Positions 42,659-50,150 of a stretch of 53,993 nucleotides of DNA are shown in pieces; within the stretch, counting starts at the first letter, position 1; every line of letters begins with the position of its first letter. Below the pieces are notes generated by a model. The model was not told where the DNA came from. It saw only the letters and a list, made by a program, of their open reading frames with translations, and searched no databases. The DNA lies in NCBI GenBank assembly GCA_017479985.1, contig JAFVBL010000007.1, positions 1-53,993 of the forward strand, given 5' to 3'. The position numbers and the translations under genes were made by a program. Origin of the DNA: Alphaproteobacteria bacterium (GTDB lineage Bacteria > Pseudomonadota > Alphaproteobacteria > RF32 > CAG-239).

Positions 42659-43576
42659 ATGCGTTTTTTGACGGCGGAAGAATTTGACGATTTGGATTTT
42701 GTGCGGCAGGTGATTACAAATACCGGTATTATGGTACGTTCATTCGAGCGTCTGCCCGGCGGTGTACGTTCGGCGGCGTATGCGGCGGATAATCTGGTGG
42801 TGCGGTTTCCGAAAGCCGAAGTTATTTGGCGCACAATGCAGCGTGAAAAAAAGGTAATTGACGCACTGATGCCTCATTTGGAAAACAAAGTGCCGAATAA
42901 AGTACATAAAATCGAGTTGATAGAAGAAGAATATCCGTTTTCGGTTTCCAAAAGATTTACGGGTAAAATATGCGACAACCGCGGGGAGGGTGAGCACACC
43001 ACGGATTATGCCGCATTAACCTTACAACAACAGGAAAATCTCGCACGGCAAATAGCAAAATTTTTTGCCGCGCTGCATTCTTTTGATTATGAAACGGCGG
43101 ATATTCCGTCGGTTGATGCAGATATTGTGTCGGCAATGGAAAGTTGGAATGTATCCAAACGTCGAGATTTTGATGCGGATAAGGTGCGGGCGGCTCTGTT
43201 GCAACACAGTGCCGAAAAGATTGATTTAAATACTTATAAAGACGAAGATAATGAGGTTGCGGAAGCACTTTGCCACAACGATTTGAGCGGCAGTAATATG
43301 CTGATTGAGCCAGAGGAATACAACGTTCTGAACGGAGTGATAGATTTCGGCAACGCGCGGGTTATACCTGTTGCGGAGGAGTTTTTTCCGCTGTATAAAA
43401 TCAACCGGAAATTGGCACTGGATACATTGAAAATATATAACAAAATCGTGACTTATCCATTGTCTCAAAAACAGATCGACGGTCTGGCGTTACGCTATAT
43501 CGGTTACGGCCTGACTCGTTGCACCGACAATGTGCCTAATACGTACTTAATGCGTTTGTTAAAGATGTTTGATTAA
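42659..43576 (+). CDS. APH-fold phosphotransferase (aminoglycoside/choline kinase-like)
   Basis: A 305-residue kinase with the catalytic loop LCHNDLSGSN (H-N-D-x4-N) and the metal-binding GVIDFGNA. The N-terminal lobe carries AYAADNLVVRFPK with the ATP-binding lysine. ATG 42659 has AAGGAG upstream; an earlier in-frame ATG lacks a site. The substrate (sugar, choline or antibiotic) cannot be told; no drug-resistance claim is made. Confidence 0.78.
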   Translation: MRFLTAEEFDDLDFVRQVITNTGIMVRSFERLPGGVRSAAYAADNLVVRFPKAEVIWRTMQREKKVIDALMPHLENKVPNKVHKIELIEEEYPFSVSKRFTGKICDNRGEGEHTTDYAALTLQQQENLARQIAKFFAALHSFDYETADIPSVDADIVSAMESWNVSKRRDFDADKVRAALLQHSAEKIDLNTYKDEDNEVAEALCHNDLSGSNMLIEPEEYNVLNGVIDFGNARVIPVAEEFFPLYKINRKLALDTLKIYNKIVTYPLSQKQIDGLALRYIGYGLTRCTDNVPNTYLMRLLKMFD

Positions 43577-43692
43577 GCCGGAAATTACGGCTCATTTATC
43601 TTGTTTAAATATTTATTTTATACGGGCAGAAGCAATATTCATTTTTGCAGAAATTTTATCTTTTCCCGTGCGTTTCGGCTTCACTTTACCTT

Positions 43693-45693
43693 TTAGCGGA
43701 GATTCATTTTTTGCTGTCTCGTTACGTTTGATTTTGGAATGGATGCAGAACGTTTTTCCTGAAACATTTCTTGTTTTTCTTTTCGGAAGAGCGGACTTTT
43801 TTCGATTTCTTCATATGGCAAAGATTCGAAAGCGTGCGGGACATACAGAACGTTTATATCTGAACTGACTTGCGAACATTCCGGAAGATATTTCAAAGAA
43901 GTAATCTGATTTTTATGGCACGAAAAAATTCCACCGACCACTCGCGGTGCCCCTTTGAGCGAGGTCAGGTGATTGTGATCGCAGAAAAAACTGCTACCGA
44001 CCTTTTCTGGAGCTCCTTCTAAAGAATTCAGTTGGTTGTTCTGGCACCCAAAGTCTTCGACGACTGCTTTCGGTGCACCTTTGAGCGAGGTTAGTTGATT
44101 GTCACTGCAATAAAAACTGCTACCGACCTTTTTCGGTGCTCCTTCTAAAGAATTCAGTCGGTTGTTGTTGCACGAAAAAATTCCACCGACCACTCGCGGT
44201 GCGCCTTTAAGCGAAGTCAATTGATTGTCTTGGCAACAAAAACTTCCACCGACCTCTTCCGGCGCACCTTCTAAAGAAGTCAGCTGATTACCGTAGCACT
44301 CAAAGTTTTCGCCGACTATTTGCGGTGCACCTTCTAAGGAGATTAAATTGATATGACAACACCAGAAAGATCTGCCGACTCTTTTAGGCCCTCCCTTCAA
44401 GGAGAACAGATAATTGTCCGTGCAATCAAAATCTCTGCCGACTGTTTGCGGTGCACCTTTGAGTGAGGTTAGTGGATTATTGCGACAAAAAAAGTCACCG
44501 TTAACTTCCTGAGGTGCGCCTTCCAAAGATATCAATTTATTTTTGCTGCAAAAGACAGAACCGCCGACTGCTTTCGGTGCGCCCTTAAGTGAAGTCAGTT
44601 GATTGTTTTCACAATGAAAATCCCCTTCAATAATAACATCAGATAAATCCGGCAATTCTGTCAGATTTCTATCGGATAAATACAAATTGCCTTTAACGAC
44701 AAATTTTTTCGGCAGGTGCAACACATCATAATATTTGCCTTCTTGTTTAATCAGTCCGAGGTTCTTTTTATCTCCGACTAGTTCAAAATCCTGTGCCTTT
44801 ACAAACTCTTGCGCATACGGCCGATATTTTTCAACCGGTGCGTTATTGCCCTTGCCTTTGCACTGGTGTATTTCCTCTGCGCCGGTTTCTTGGTTGACAC
44901 ACACCTCAAATGTGGCGTGCGGCATACCGTCGGCATCACGCAGAGAATAGATTTTGGTTGTGCCTTTTGCCACATCTTCATCATATCCGCCTCTGCCCAC
45001 GCAATGTCCCATATATTCGCTTTCGTAATCGAGTGCTTCCGGCGTGGTCAGCCGAACAATTTCCATACCGTCCGTCAGTTTCATTACACGCTCAGTACCG
45101 GCAAGGGAGGCCTTATACATTTGCTCATCGCGTTGTCTTAATTCTGCTTTTTGCGCCATAATATCGTGCCATTTTTGTGCTTCAGACAGCGTTTTGGCAA
45201 ATGTATCATAGGCTTCCTGCGTTTTTAAATAGTCAATCCGCAATTTCGGCGCAATTTCTTCTTTACCCTTCGCTTTTGTATCTTTCACGCGCGCCAAAGT
45301 TTTGTTAACATAATTTTCTGCCGCGGAATAAAGATAATCGCGTATCATACCGATATTTTCTGTCAAATGCGGCGGTATTTTTTCTGCTTTAAAACGATGA
45401 ATCGGCTTATTTTCGGCCAAACAGCGCTCCGCCCACGCCGGCAAATTCGGTTCATCTGACGTAACCGGTGTTAAAAATTCGCGGTGTTCAGGCAAATCTT
45501 CTGCCAAATGACTGCGCAGACGGTGTTTGCACCATTGCAACAGCATCGAACGCACAATTGCATCTTTGTTTTGTTCGACAAACGCCGTACTTTTGAAATC
45601 TCCCGATTTAAAAGTTTCCATTTCTTGCCCGTGATATACAATATCGGCAAGGTAGTTGTTCAAATCTTTTTCATTCAGCAAATTTACCGGCAT
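43693..45693 (-). CDS. PcfJ-like protein with about twelve 21-residue repeats
   Basis: ATG 45693 has AAGGAGAT upstream. The 666-residue protein has an N-terminal helical region and a PcfJ-like domain (GHCVGRGGYDEDVAKGTTKI, near residue 233), a family common in phage and plasmid regions. Residues about 358-600 hold about twelve tandem 21-residue repeats with a shared core (FxCxxNxLxSLxGAPxxVG). The repeats are probably a leucine-rich, solenoid-like module. No transposase or phage gene is near. A mobile-element origin is inferred. Confidence 0.8.
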   Translation of the reverse strand: MPVNLLNEKDLNNYLADIVYHGQEMETFKSGDFKSTAFVEQNKDAIVRSMLLQWCKHRLRSHLAEDLPEHREFLTPVTSDEPNLPAWAERCLAENKPIHRFKAEKIPPHLTENIGMIRDYLYSAAENYVNKTLARVKDTKAKGKEEIAPKLRIDYLKTQEAYDTFAKTLSEAQKWHDIMAQKAELRQRDEQMYKASLAGTERVMKLTDGMEIVRLTTPEALDYESEYMGHCVGRGGYDEDVAKGTTKIYSLRDADGMPHATFEVCVNQETGAEEIHQCKGKGNNAPVEKYRPYAQEFVKAQDFELVGDKKNLGLIKQEGKYYDVLHLPKKFVVKGNLYLSDRNLTELPDLSDVIIEGDFHCENNQLTSLKGAPKAVGGSVFCSKNKLISLEGAPQEVNGDFFCRNNPLTSLKGAPQTVGRDFDCTDNYLFSLKGGPKRVGRSFWCCHINLISLEGAPQIVGENFECYGNQLTSLEGAPEEVGGSFCCQDNQLTSLKGAPRVVGGIFSCNNNRLNSLEGAPKKVGSSFYCSDNQLTSLKGAPKAVVEDFGCQNNQLNSLEGAPEKVGSSFFCDHNHLTSLKGAPRVVGGIFSCHKNQITSLKYLPECSQVSSDINVLYVPHAFESLPYEEIEKSPLFRKEKQEMFQEKRSASIPKSNVTRQQKMNLR

Positions 45694-45761
45694 AAATATC
45701 TCCTTCAGCGAATTTTATGCATTCATCATACGCTTTTGCCATATTTTTATCAATATGTTTT

Positions 45762-46553
45762 CTAAAAATTATTCTTTTCAATCTCTAAAAAATAGTCAAT
45801 CGTTGCTTGTTCAAGTGCCGAGGCGGCGTCGCGATCGCACAAAATAATGCCGTGCGGGTGGCGTTGCAAGACCGAAAGCGTGCAAACGTGGCTGATACCG
45901 CCCTCAATCGCTTGTTTAAGAGCCGGTGCTTTATTGGCCCCGGTCGCCAGAATCATTACTTCCTGAGCATCTGTAATCGTACCGACCCCGACAGTCAAGG
46001 CCTGTATCGGAACCTTGGAAATATCGCCGTCAAAAAAGCGCGAATTGGCCTTAATTGTGCTGTCAGTCAGCGTTTTAATCCGTGTCCGTGATTCAAGCGA
46101 CGAAAACGGCTCATTAAAGGCAATATGACCGTCTTCTCCCACACCGCCGATAAACAAATGTACGCCGCCGATGTCTTTGATTGTCTGCTCATAATTACGG
46201 CATTCTTTGGCATAATCCTTGGTCATACCGTCAAGAATGTGAATATTTTTATGTTGAATATCGATATGATTAAAAAAGTTTTCAAACATAAAATAATGAT
46301 AACTTTGCGGATGTGTCGGTTCCAAACCGAGATATTCGTCCATATTGAACGTGACAACATTTTCAAACGAAACTTTGCCGGCTTTATGGAGCTTAATCAA
46401 TTCGGCATACATTCCGAGCGGTGTTGAGCCCGTCGGAAGCCCAAGAACAAAAGGCTTTTTCGCACTCGGGCGGAAATGATTGATTTTATAGACCACATAT
46501 TGCGCCGCCCACTCGGCAACGGTTTGTTTATCTTGTTTGATAATCACACGCAT
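45762..46553 (-). CDS. nagB: Glucosamine-6-phosphate deaminase
   Basis: NagB converts glucosamine-6-phosphate to fructose-6-phosphate and ammonia, the second step of N-acetylglucosamine use. The 263-residue protein has [25 protein letters not shown] and [17 protein letters not shown], all family hallmarks. Its first 34 bp exist a second time at 47291-47324, next to nagA, on the far side of an inserted gene; nagA and nagB were evidently adjacent before. Confidence 0.95.
   Translation of the reverse strand: MRVIIKQDKQTVAEWAAQYVVYKINHFRPSAKKPFVLGLPTGSTPLGMYAELIKLHKAGKVSFENVVTFNMDEYLGLEPTHPQSYHYFMFENFFNHIDIQHKNIHILDGMTKDYAKECRNYEQTIKDIGGVHLFIGGVGEDGHIAFNEPFSSLESRTRIKTLTDSTIKANSRFFDGDISKVPIQALTVGVGTITDAQEVMILATGANKAPALKQAIEGGISHVCTLSVLQRHPHGIILCDRDAASALEQATIDYFLEIEKNNF
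46520..46553. repeat. 34-bp direct repeat, copy in nagB
   Basis: The copy covers codons 1-11 of nagB plus one base and is identical to 47291-47324. The flanking bases differ on both sides, so the repeat boundaries are exact. Confidence 0.9.
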
Positions 46554-46628
46554 CGTACTAATCCTTAATGTCTAAGTTATTGTAATGCTTATCATTAAAA
46601 ACCGCAAATGTAAATCCAAAAATATTTA

Positions 46629-46656
46629 TTGACTTCTTTATTTTTTTATCTATAAT
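46629..46656 (+). promoter_or_regulatory. Sigma-70 promoter of the inserted gene
   Basis: TTGACT (46629-46634), 16 bp, TATAAT (46651-46656), followed 9 nt later by the 16-nt block AACATCAATTATTTAG. Confidence 0.65.
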
Positions 46657-46710
46657 TATGTTAGTAACATCAATTATTTAGGTATTGTTTAATTTCTAAA
46701 ATTTCAATTT

Positions 46711-47250
46711 ATGAAAAAAATTCTTTTGTTAACAACAATTCTTTTAACAACAATTTTTTGTTGTATGTGTTTGGCTGTGAATGCGGGCGAAACATTTCGT
46801 TACACAGATTACGGCGGCTGTACTCTGGTGACCAAGCATTCAACCTATTGGTTGGGAGGGGAGTCAACCAGTTATGGTCTGTTAAAGAATGGTGTTGAAG
46901 TTTTACCACCGGATTGCGATGTGTGGTATGATGCTGAGTTGCGTATACTGACTTTCAGACGATGTGTAGAAGTTATCAGTAGCAAGTACCAACTCTTACT
47001 CTATTCGGCAGACAGTGGTAAATGTTTGTATTCGGGTTATTATTATGCAGAAAACAATGGTCACCATATGCCTTATGTCACTTTTGAAAATAGTGGAAAA
47101 TACAGAAATGCGATTGTGCATTATTACAACTTACGCTATGGGGACAGGCAAGGAAATGCCCGAAAGACCATTGGTAGTTTTTTCAGAAAAGACGGCAAGT
47201 TATATCAAGTTATGGAAAAACAGGTTAAATATGAAGCTCCCGTAGAATAG
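46711..47250 (+). CDS. Secreted protein of unknown function inserted between nagA and nagB
   Basis: The 179-residue protein has a signal peptide (about 1-25; two cysteines inside it) and a mature domain rich in Tyr, Gly and Cys (four cysteines), with a YDAELRILTFRRC core. ATG 46711 has no Shine-Dalgarno and lies in very AT-rich DNA. The gene faces opposite to nagA and nagB, which flank it as interrupted partners. I recognise no family. Base and start-signal use unlike the neighbours suggest horizontal gain. Confidence 0.75.
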   Translation: MKKILLLTTILLTTIFCCMCLAVNAGETFRYTDYGGCTLVTKHSTYWLGGESTSYGLLKNGVEVLPPDCDVWYDAELRILTFRRCVEVISSKYQLLLYSADSGKCLYSGYYYAENNGHHMPYVTFENSGKYRNAIVHYYNLRYGDRQGNARKTIGSFFRKDGKLYQVMEKQVKYEAPVE

Positions 47251-47266
47251 TTTCTTTATCAAAACT

Positions 47267-47300
47267 CCGCTTAAGGTCGACTACTTTAGGCGGTTTGTTT
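47267..47300 (+). terminator. Rho-independent terminator of the inserted gene
   Basis: CCGCTTAAGG and CTTTAGGCGG form a 10-bp stem (two G-U) with a 7-nt loop, followed by TTTGTTT. The right arm overlaps the start of the second copy of the 34-bp repeat. Confidence 0.7.
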
Positions 47301-47324
47301 ATCTTGTTTGATAATCACACGCAT
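47286..47324 (-). pseudogene. nagB: Remnant of the original nagB start
   Basis: On the minus strand, ATG 47324 opens [12 protein letters not shown] and then a TAA at the insertion junction. Eleven of the twelve residues are those of intact nagB. The ATG lies inside the end of nagA (10-bp overlap), showing that nagA and nagB once overlapped. Confidence 0.75.
47291..47324. repeat. 34-bp direct repeat, copy beside nagA
   Basis: This is identical to 46520-46553. Together the two copies flank a 737-bp segment with the inserted gene. Confidence 0.9.
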
Positions 47325-48496
47325 ATTTGTTTTCCTTTTTGATAAATCTTTCCTTGAATCATTGTATATAACACATTGAGTTTTTCGCTTAAAATCGTAA
47401 TATCGGCATCATACCCCGGTGCAATCAGTCCTAAATGTTCTTGTTTCATAATTCGTGCCGGATTGGTTGAGGCCATATGCACCGCCTGTTCCAAATTGAA
47501 ACCGTACGAAACGATATTACGCACACTGTCAAGCATTGTCAGAGCCGAGCCGGCAATGGCATTATCGGACTTGCGATAAAAACATTCGTCGAGATAAACT
47601 TCTTCACCGTTGGCAATCAGCGGTTTGTTTTTTTGTTTGGTCGGTTTGAGTGCATCGGTAACGAGTACAACTTTATCAAGAGATTTGCAGGTCAGTAGAA
47701 ATTTGATGATTTCCGGATTGATATGAATGCCGTCGGCAATAATTTCGCACGAAAGCTCGGGGTGAATAAACACCGCACCGACCGTACCGGGGTCGCGATG
47801 ATGCATACGGCTCATTGCATTAAACAGATGTGTAACGTGCATAATTCGCGCCTGCATAGCCTCAATCATCTGCTTATAAGTGGCATTGGTATGACCGGCC
47901 TGTAAAACAATGCCCTTAGAAAGACAATAAAGCGCCAGTTCACGCATATTTTTCAACTCCGGCGCAACCGTCATATTGATAATGTGGCCTTCGGAAGCCT
48001 CCCAAAACGCGTCCATCAGATTTAAATCGACCGCACTGATGCTGTCGGGTGACTGCACTCCCAAACGGTCAGGTGAAATAAACGGACCTTCGAGATGCAA
48101 ACCCAAAATGCGTGCGCCTTTTTCGTGTCCCATTGCCTCGGCAATCGCGCGAATACCTTTAAGCATTTGCTGCTTGTTGCCGGAATACAGTGTCGGAATA
48201 AAAGAAGTAACGCCGTATTGCATCAAACCTTCGGACATCTTCAGAATAGATTTATCCGAACAATCTTCCGTACCGTATCCGCCGAAACCGTGAATATGCG
48301 TATCCATAAATCCGGGAACAATATTTGCTCCTCTGGCATCAATAAAATATGTATCTGCCTTAAATGATTTTTTTGCAAAACGTTCTTCGTTGAATACGTC
48401 GATAATTTTATTCTGCTTAATCCAAACTGCACAGTTTTGCATACGTGTATAGCCGTTAAACACCGTTGCATTATGAATACAAATACCGGCAACCAT
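47315..48496 (-). CDS. nagA: N-acetylglucosamine-6-phosphate deacetylase
   Basis: NagA removes the acetyl group from GlcNAc-6-P to feed NagB. The 393-residue amidohydrolase has the metal site FMDTHIHGFGGYGTEDCS, LHLEGPFISP, AGHTNAT, THLFNAMS and VLVTDALKPT. ATG 48496 has AAAGGAG upstream and a promoter at 48528-48556. The stop lies inside the second copy of the 34-bp repeat. Confidence 0.95.
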   Translation of the reverse strand: MVAGICIHNATVFNGYTRMQNCAVWIKQNKIIDVFNEERFAKKSFKADTYFIDARGANIVPGFMDTHIHGFGGYGTEDCSDKSILKMSEGLMQYGVTSFIPTLYSGNKQQMLKGIRAIAEAMGHEKGARILGLHLEGPFISPDRLGVQSPDSISAVDLNLMDAFWEASEGHIINMTVAPELKNMRELALYCLSKGIVLQAGHTNATYKQMIEAMQARIMHVTHLFNAMSRMHHRDPGTVGAVFIHPELSCEIIADGIHINPEIIKFLLTCKSLDKVVLVTDALKPTKQKNKPLIANGEEVYLDECFYRKSDNAIAGSALTMLDSVRNIVSYGFNLEQAVHMASTNPARIMKQEHLGLIAPGYDADITILSEKLNVLYTMIQGKIYQKGKQICV

Positions 48497-48527
48497 AACT
48501 TGCTCCTTTGTTTATGTCTTCAGGCGC

Positions 48528-48556
48528 ATCATAAATCACAACTTTTTTCGGTGCAA
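48528..48556 (-). promoter_or_regulatory. Promoter of nagA
   Basis: On the minus strand TTGCAC (48556-48551), 17 bp, TATGAT (48533-48528), 32 bp before the nagA start. Confidence 0.6.
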
Positions 48557-48569
48557 GTTATTTTTTAAT

Positions 48570-48610
48570 AAAAAGAAGGGAATCCGCCTCAGGCAAGTTC
48601 CCTTCTTTTT
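48570..48610. terminator. Rho-independent terminator (bidirectional)
   Basis: AAAAAGAAGGGAA and TTCCCTTCTTTTT form a 13-bp stem around a 15-nt loop. It ends the nag side and the minus-strand gene entering from the left. Confidence 0.8.
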
Positions 48611-48621
48611 ATAATCACAAT

Positions 48622-48999
48622 TCAGAGGCTCTGAAAAAATTTGATAACCGGCACAACCAAAAACACACCAAACAGTGCGCAAATAACCGAGCAAGTCACA
48701 CCGATTAACCAATCAAAGGTCATAAATGCTCCGAAGCACGCACAAGCGCTCATACAGAAATAGGTTATGACCACGCCGGAATAATTTCCCATTGCGCCTG
48801 CATCGGTTTCTTTATAGCCCCAATCAAAGTAGAGCAGGGTAGACAGACCGGAAAACGCGATAACGCCGAAAATGTAGCTGATCGGTGTAAACCCGAAGAG
48901 GGCATAAACGGCATATCCGATGGCCAGAGCAACAAAAAGCCCCGACGGAGAAAGCCACAGAATGTTGTACTTTCTCAAAAATGCAATAATACTTCTCAT
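48622..48999 (-). CDS. Small four-helix membrane protein
   Basis: The 125-residue protein has about four hydrophobic segments with three cysteines in CMSACACFGAFM. I start it at ATG 48999; an earlier TTG at 49023 is less likely. No Shine-Dalgarno is obvious. No family is recognised. Confidence 0.65.
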   Translation of the reverse strand: MRSIIAFLRKYNILWLSPSGLFVALAIGYAVYALFGFTPISYIFGVIAFSGLSTLLYFDWGYKETDAGAMGNYSGVVITYFCMSACACFGAFMTFDWLIGVTCSVICALFGVFLVVPVIKFFQSL

Positions 49000-49065
49000 A
49001 CGCAAAATGATTTGATTTTGCAATTTTTATAGCATACGAAAAAATATTTGTCAAATTTAATTTAA

Positions 49066-49899
49066 TCAAAAAATCAGATGCGTCAGTAAACCGCCGATAA
49101 TGCCGCAAGCATATAGTATGGCGGCAATACGGAAGTTTTCTTTGAAACGGCGATTGACACGGAATAAAACCAGAAGTCCCACACCGCCGCTGACAAGCGA
49201 ACCGCTCATCAAGGTACCGAGCGGAATAAAATCGTCCATATATAATTGCGTCAAAATAACCGATGCGGAGCAATTAGGTATCAAGCCGATAATACCGCCG
49301 AGAAGTTCGCCAATCAACGGTATTTGCATATAATTTGTGACGGCGGAAATATTTAAATAGCTCATCGCATAATTTAAAATCAGCGTAAACGCAAAAATAA
49401 AAGCCGTAATCCGCACTGAATGATATAAAGCCGGTTTAATAACGGAATCTTCACAATGGCAATTTTCGTTTTCACACAATTCTTCGATATTGACTTTCGG
49501 CCGCGGGCGATATTTGCGCCACACAAAACCGACCGCATACCCGAATACGATACCGCACATAATTTTATAAACAACGATTTGTGTAATCAAAAGCGATGGT
49601 ACGGTGCCGGAAATCATAATCGGCAACATTTCATCGGAAGTGGAAAGAAAAATCGCAAGCAAGGTGCCGATACCGATAACACGTGCGGCATAAAAGTTTG
49701 CCGCCACCACAGAGAATCCGCACTGTGGCAATGCGCCGCACAAACTCCCGACAAGCGGACCGCTCCAACCGGCTTTTTTTATGATTTCGGTTGTTTTTTC
49801 CGCTGTTTTATGCTCCATATATTCCAAACACAAATATGTTACAAGCAAAAACGGAAACAGCTTGAGATTATCAATCAATGTGTCAATTAGAATATCCAT
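49066..49899 (-). CDS. Putative manganese/arsenic-type exporter (ArsP_2-like)
   Basis: A 277-residue membrane protein with about eight helices. The two homologous halves each carry a Pro-Asn/Gln-Cys motif: GALPQCGFSVVAANFYAA and GLIPNCSASVILTQLYM, as in the family annotated as putative manganese transporter or ArsP_2. A Cys/His-rich loop (CENENCHCED) lies between. ATG 49899 has AAAGGG upstream; an earlier in-frame ATG at 49932 lies upstream of the likely TSS. Substrate is inferred from family name only. Confidence 0.78.
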   Translation of the reverse strand: MDILIDTLIDNLKLFPFLLVTYLCLEYMEHKTAEKTTEIIKKAGWSGPLVGSLCGALPQCGFSVVAANFYAARVIGIGTLLAIFLSTSDEMLPIMISGTVPSLLITQIVVYKIMCGIVFGYAVGFVWRKYRPRPKVNIEELCENENCHCEDSVIKPALYHSVRITAFIFAFTLILNYAMSYLNISAVTNYMQIPLIGELLGGIIGLIPNCSASVILTQLYMDDFIPLGTLMSGSLVSGGVGLLVLFRVNRRFKENFRIAAILYACGIIGGLLTHLIF

Positions 49900-49930
49900 T
49901 CTGACCCTTTGGATTTTGCAATTTTTCAGC

Positions 49931-49958
49931 ATTATAGCGGCAAGTTTTGTAATGTCAA
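49931..49958 (-). promoter_or_regulatory. Consensus promoter of the exporter gene
   Basis: On the minus strand TTGACA (49958-49953), 16 bp, TATAAT (49936-49931), 32 bp before ATG 49899. Confidence 0.75.
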
Positions 49959-50022
49959 GACGGCGTTTTCGCTCGTCGGCAAATTTTTACAGAATAAAAC
50001 TTGCACACCCTTTTAATAAAAC

Positions 50023-50050
50023 TTGATTTTTTGAGATTGTGTGCTATAAA
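50023..50050 (+). promoter_or_regulatory. Candidate promoter of nifJ
   Basis: TTGATT (50023-50028), 16 bp, TATAAA (50045-50050). The leader of about 90 nt is AT-rich and shows no known riboswitch. Confidence 0.5.
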
Positions 50051-50150
50051 TGCGCCAGAAACATTTTTTGTTTACTGCAGTATTTTGTGTAATATATTTG
50101 TATTTTCAATATGTTATACTTTTGAAAAACTAACTTATAAGGATATATAA

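Noticed and set aside
46520-47324. Insertion sequence interpretation of the nag insert
   Set aside because: No transposase, no terminal inverted repeats and a 34-bp duplication too long for typical insertion sequences; described as an insertion of unknown mechanism.
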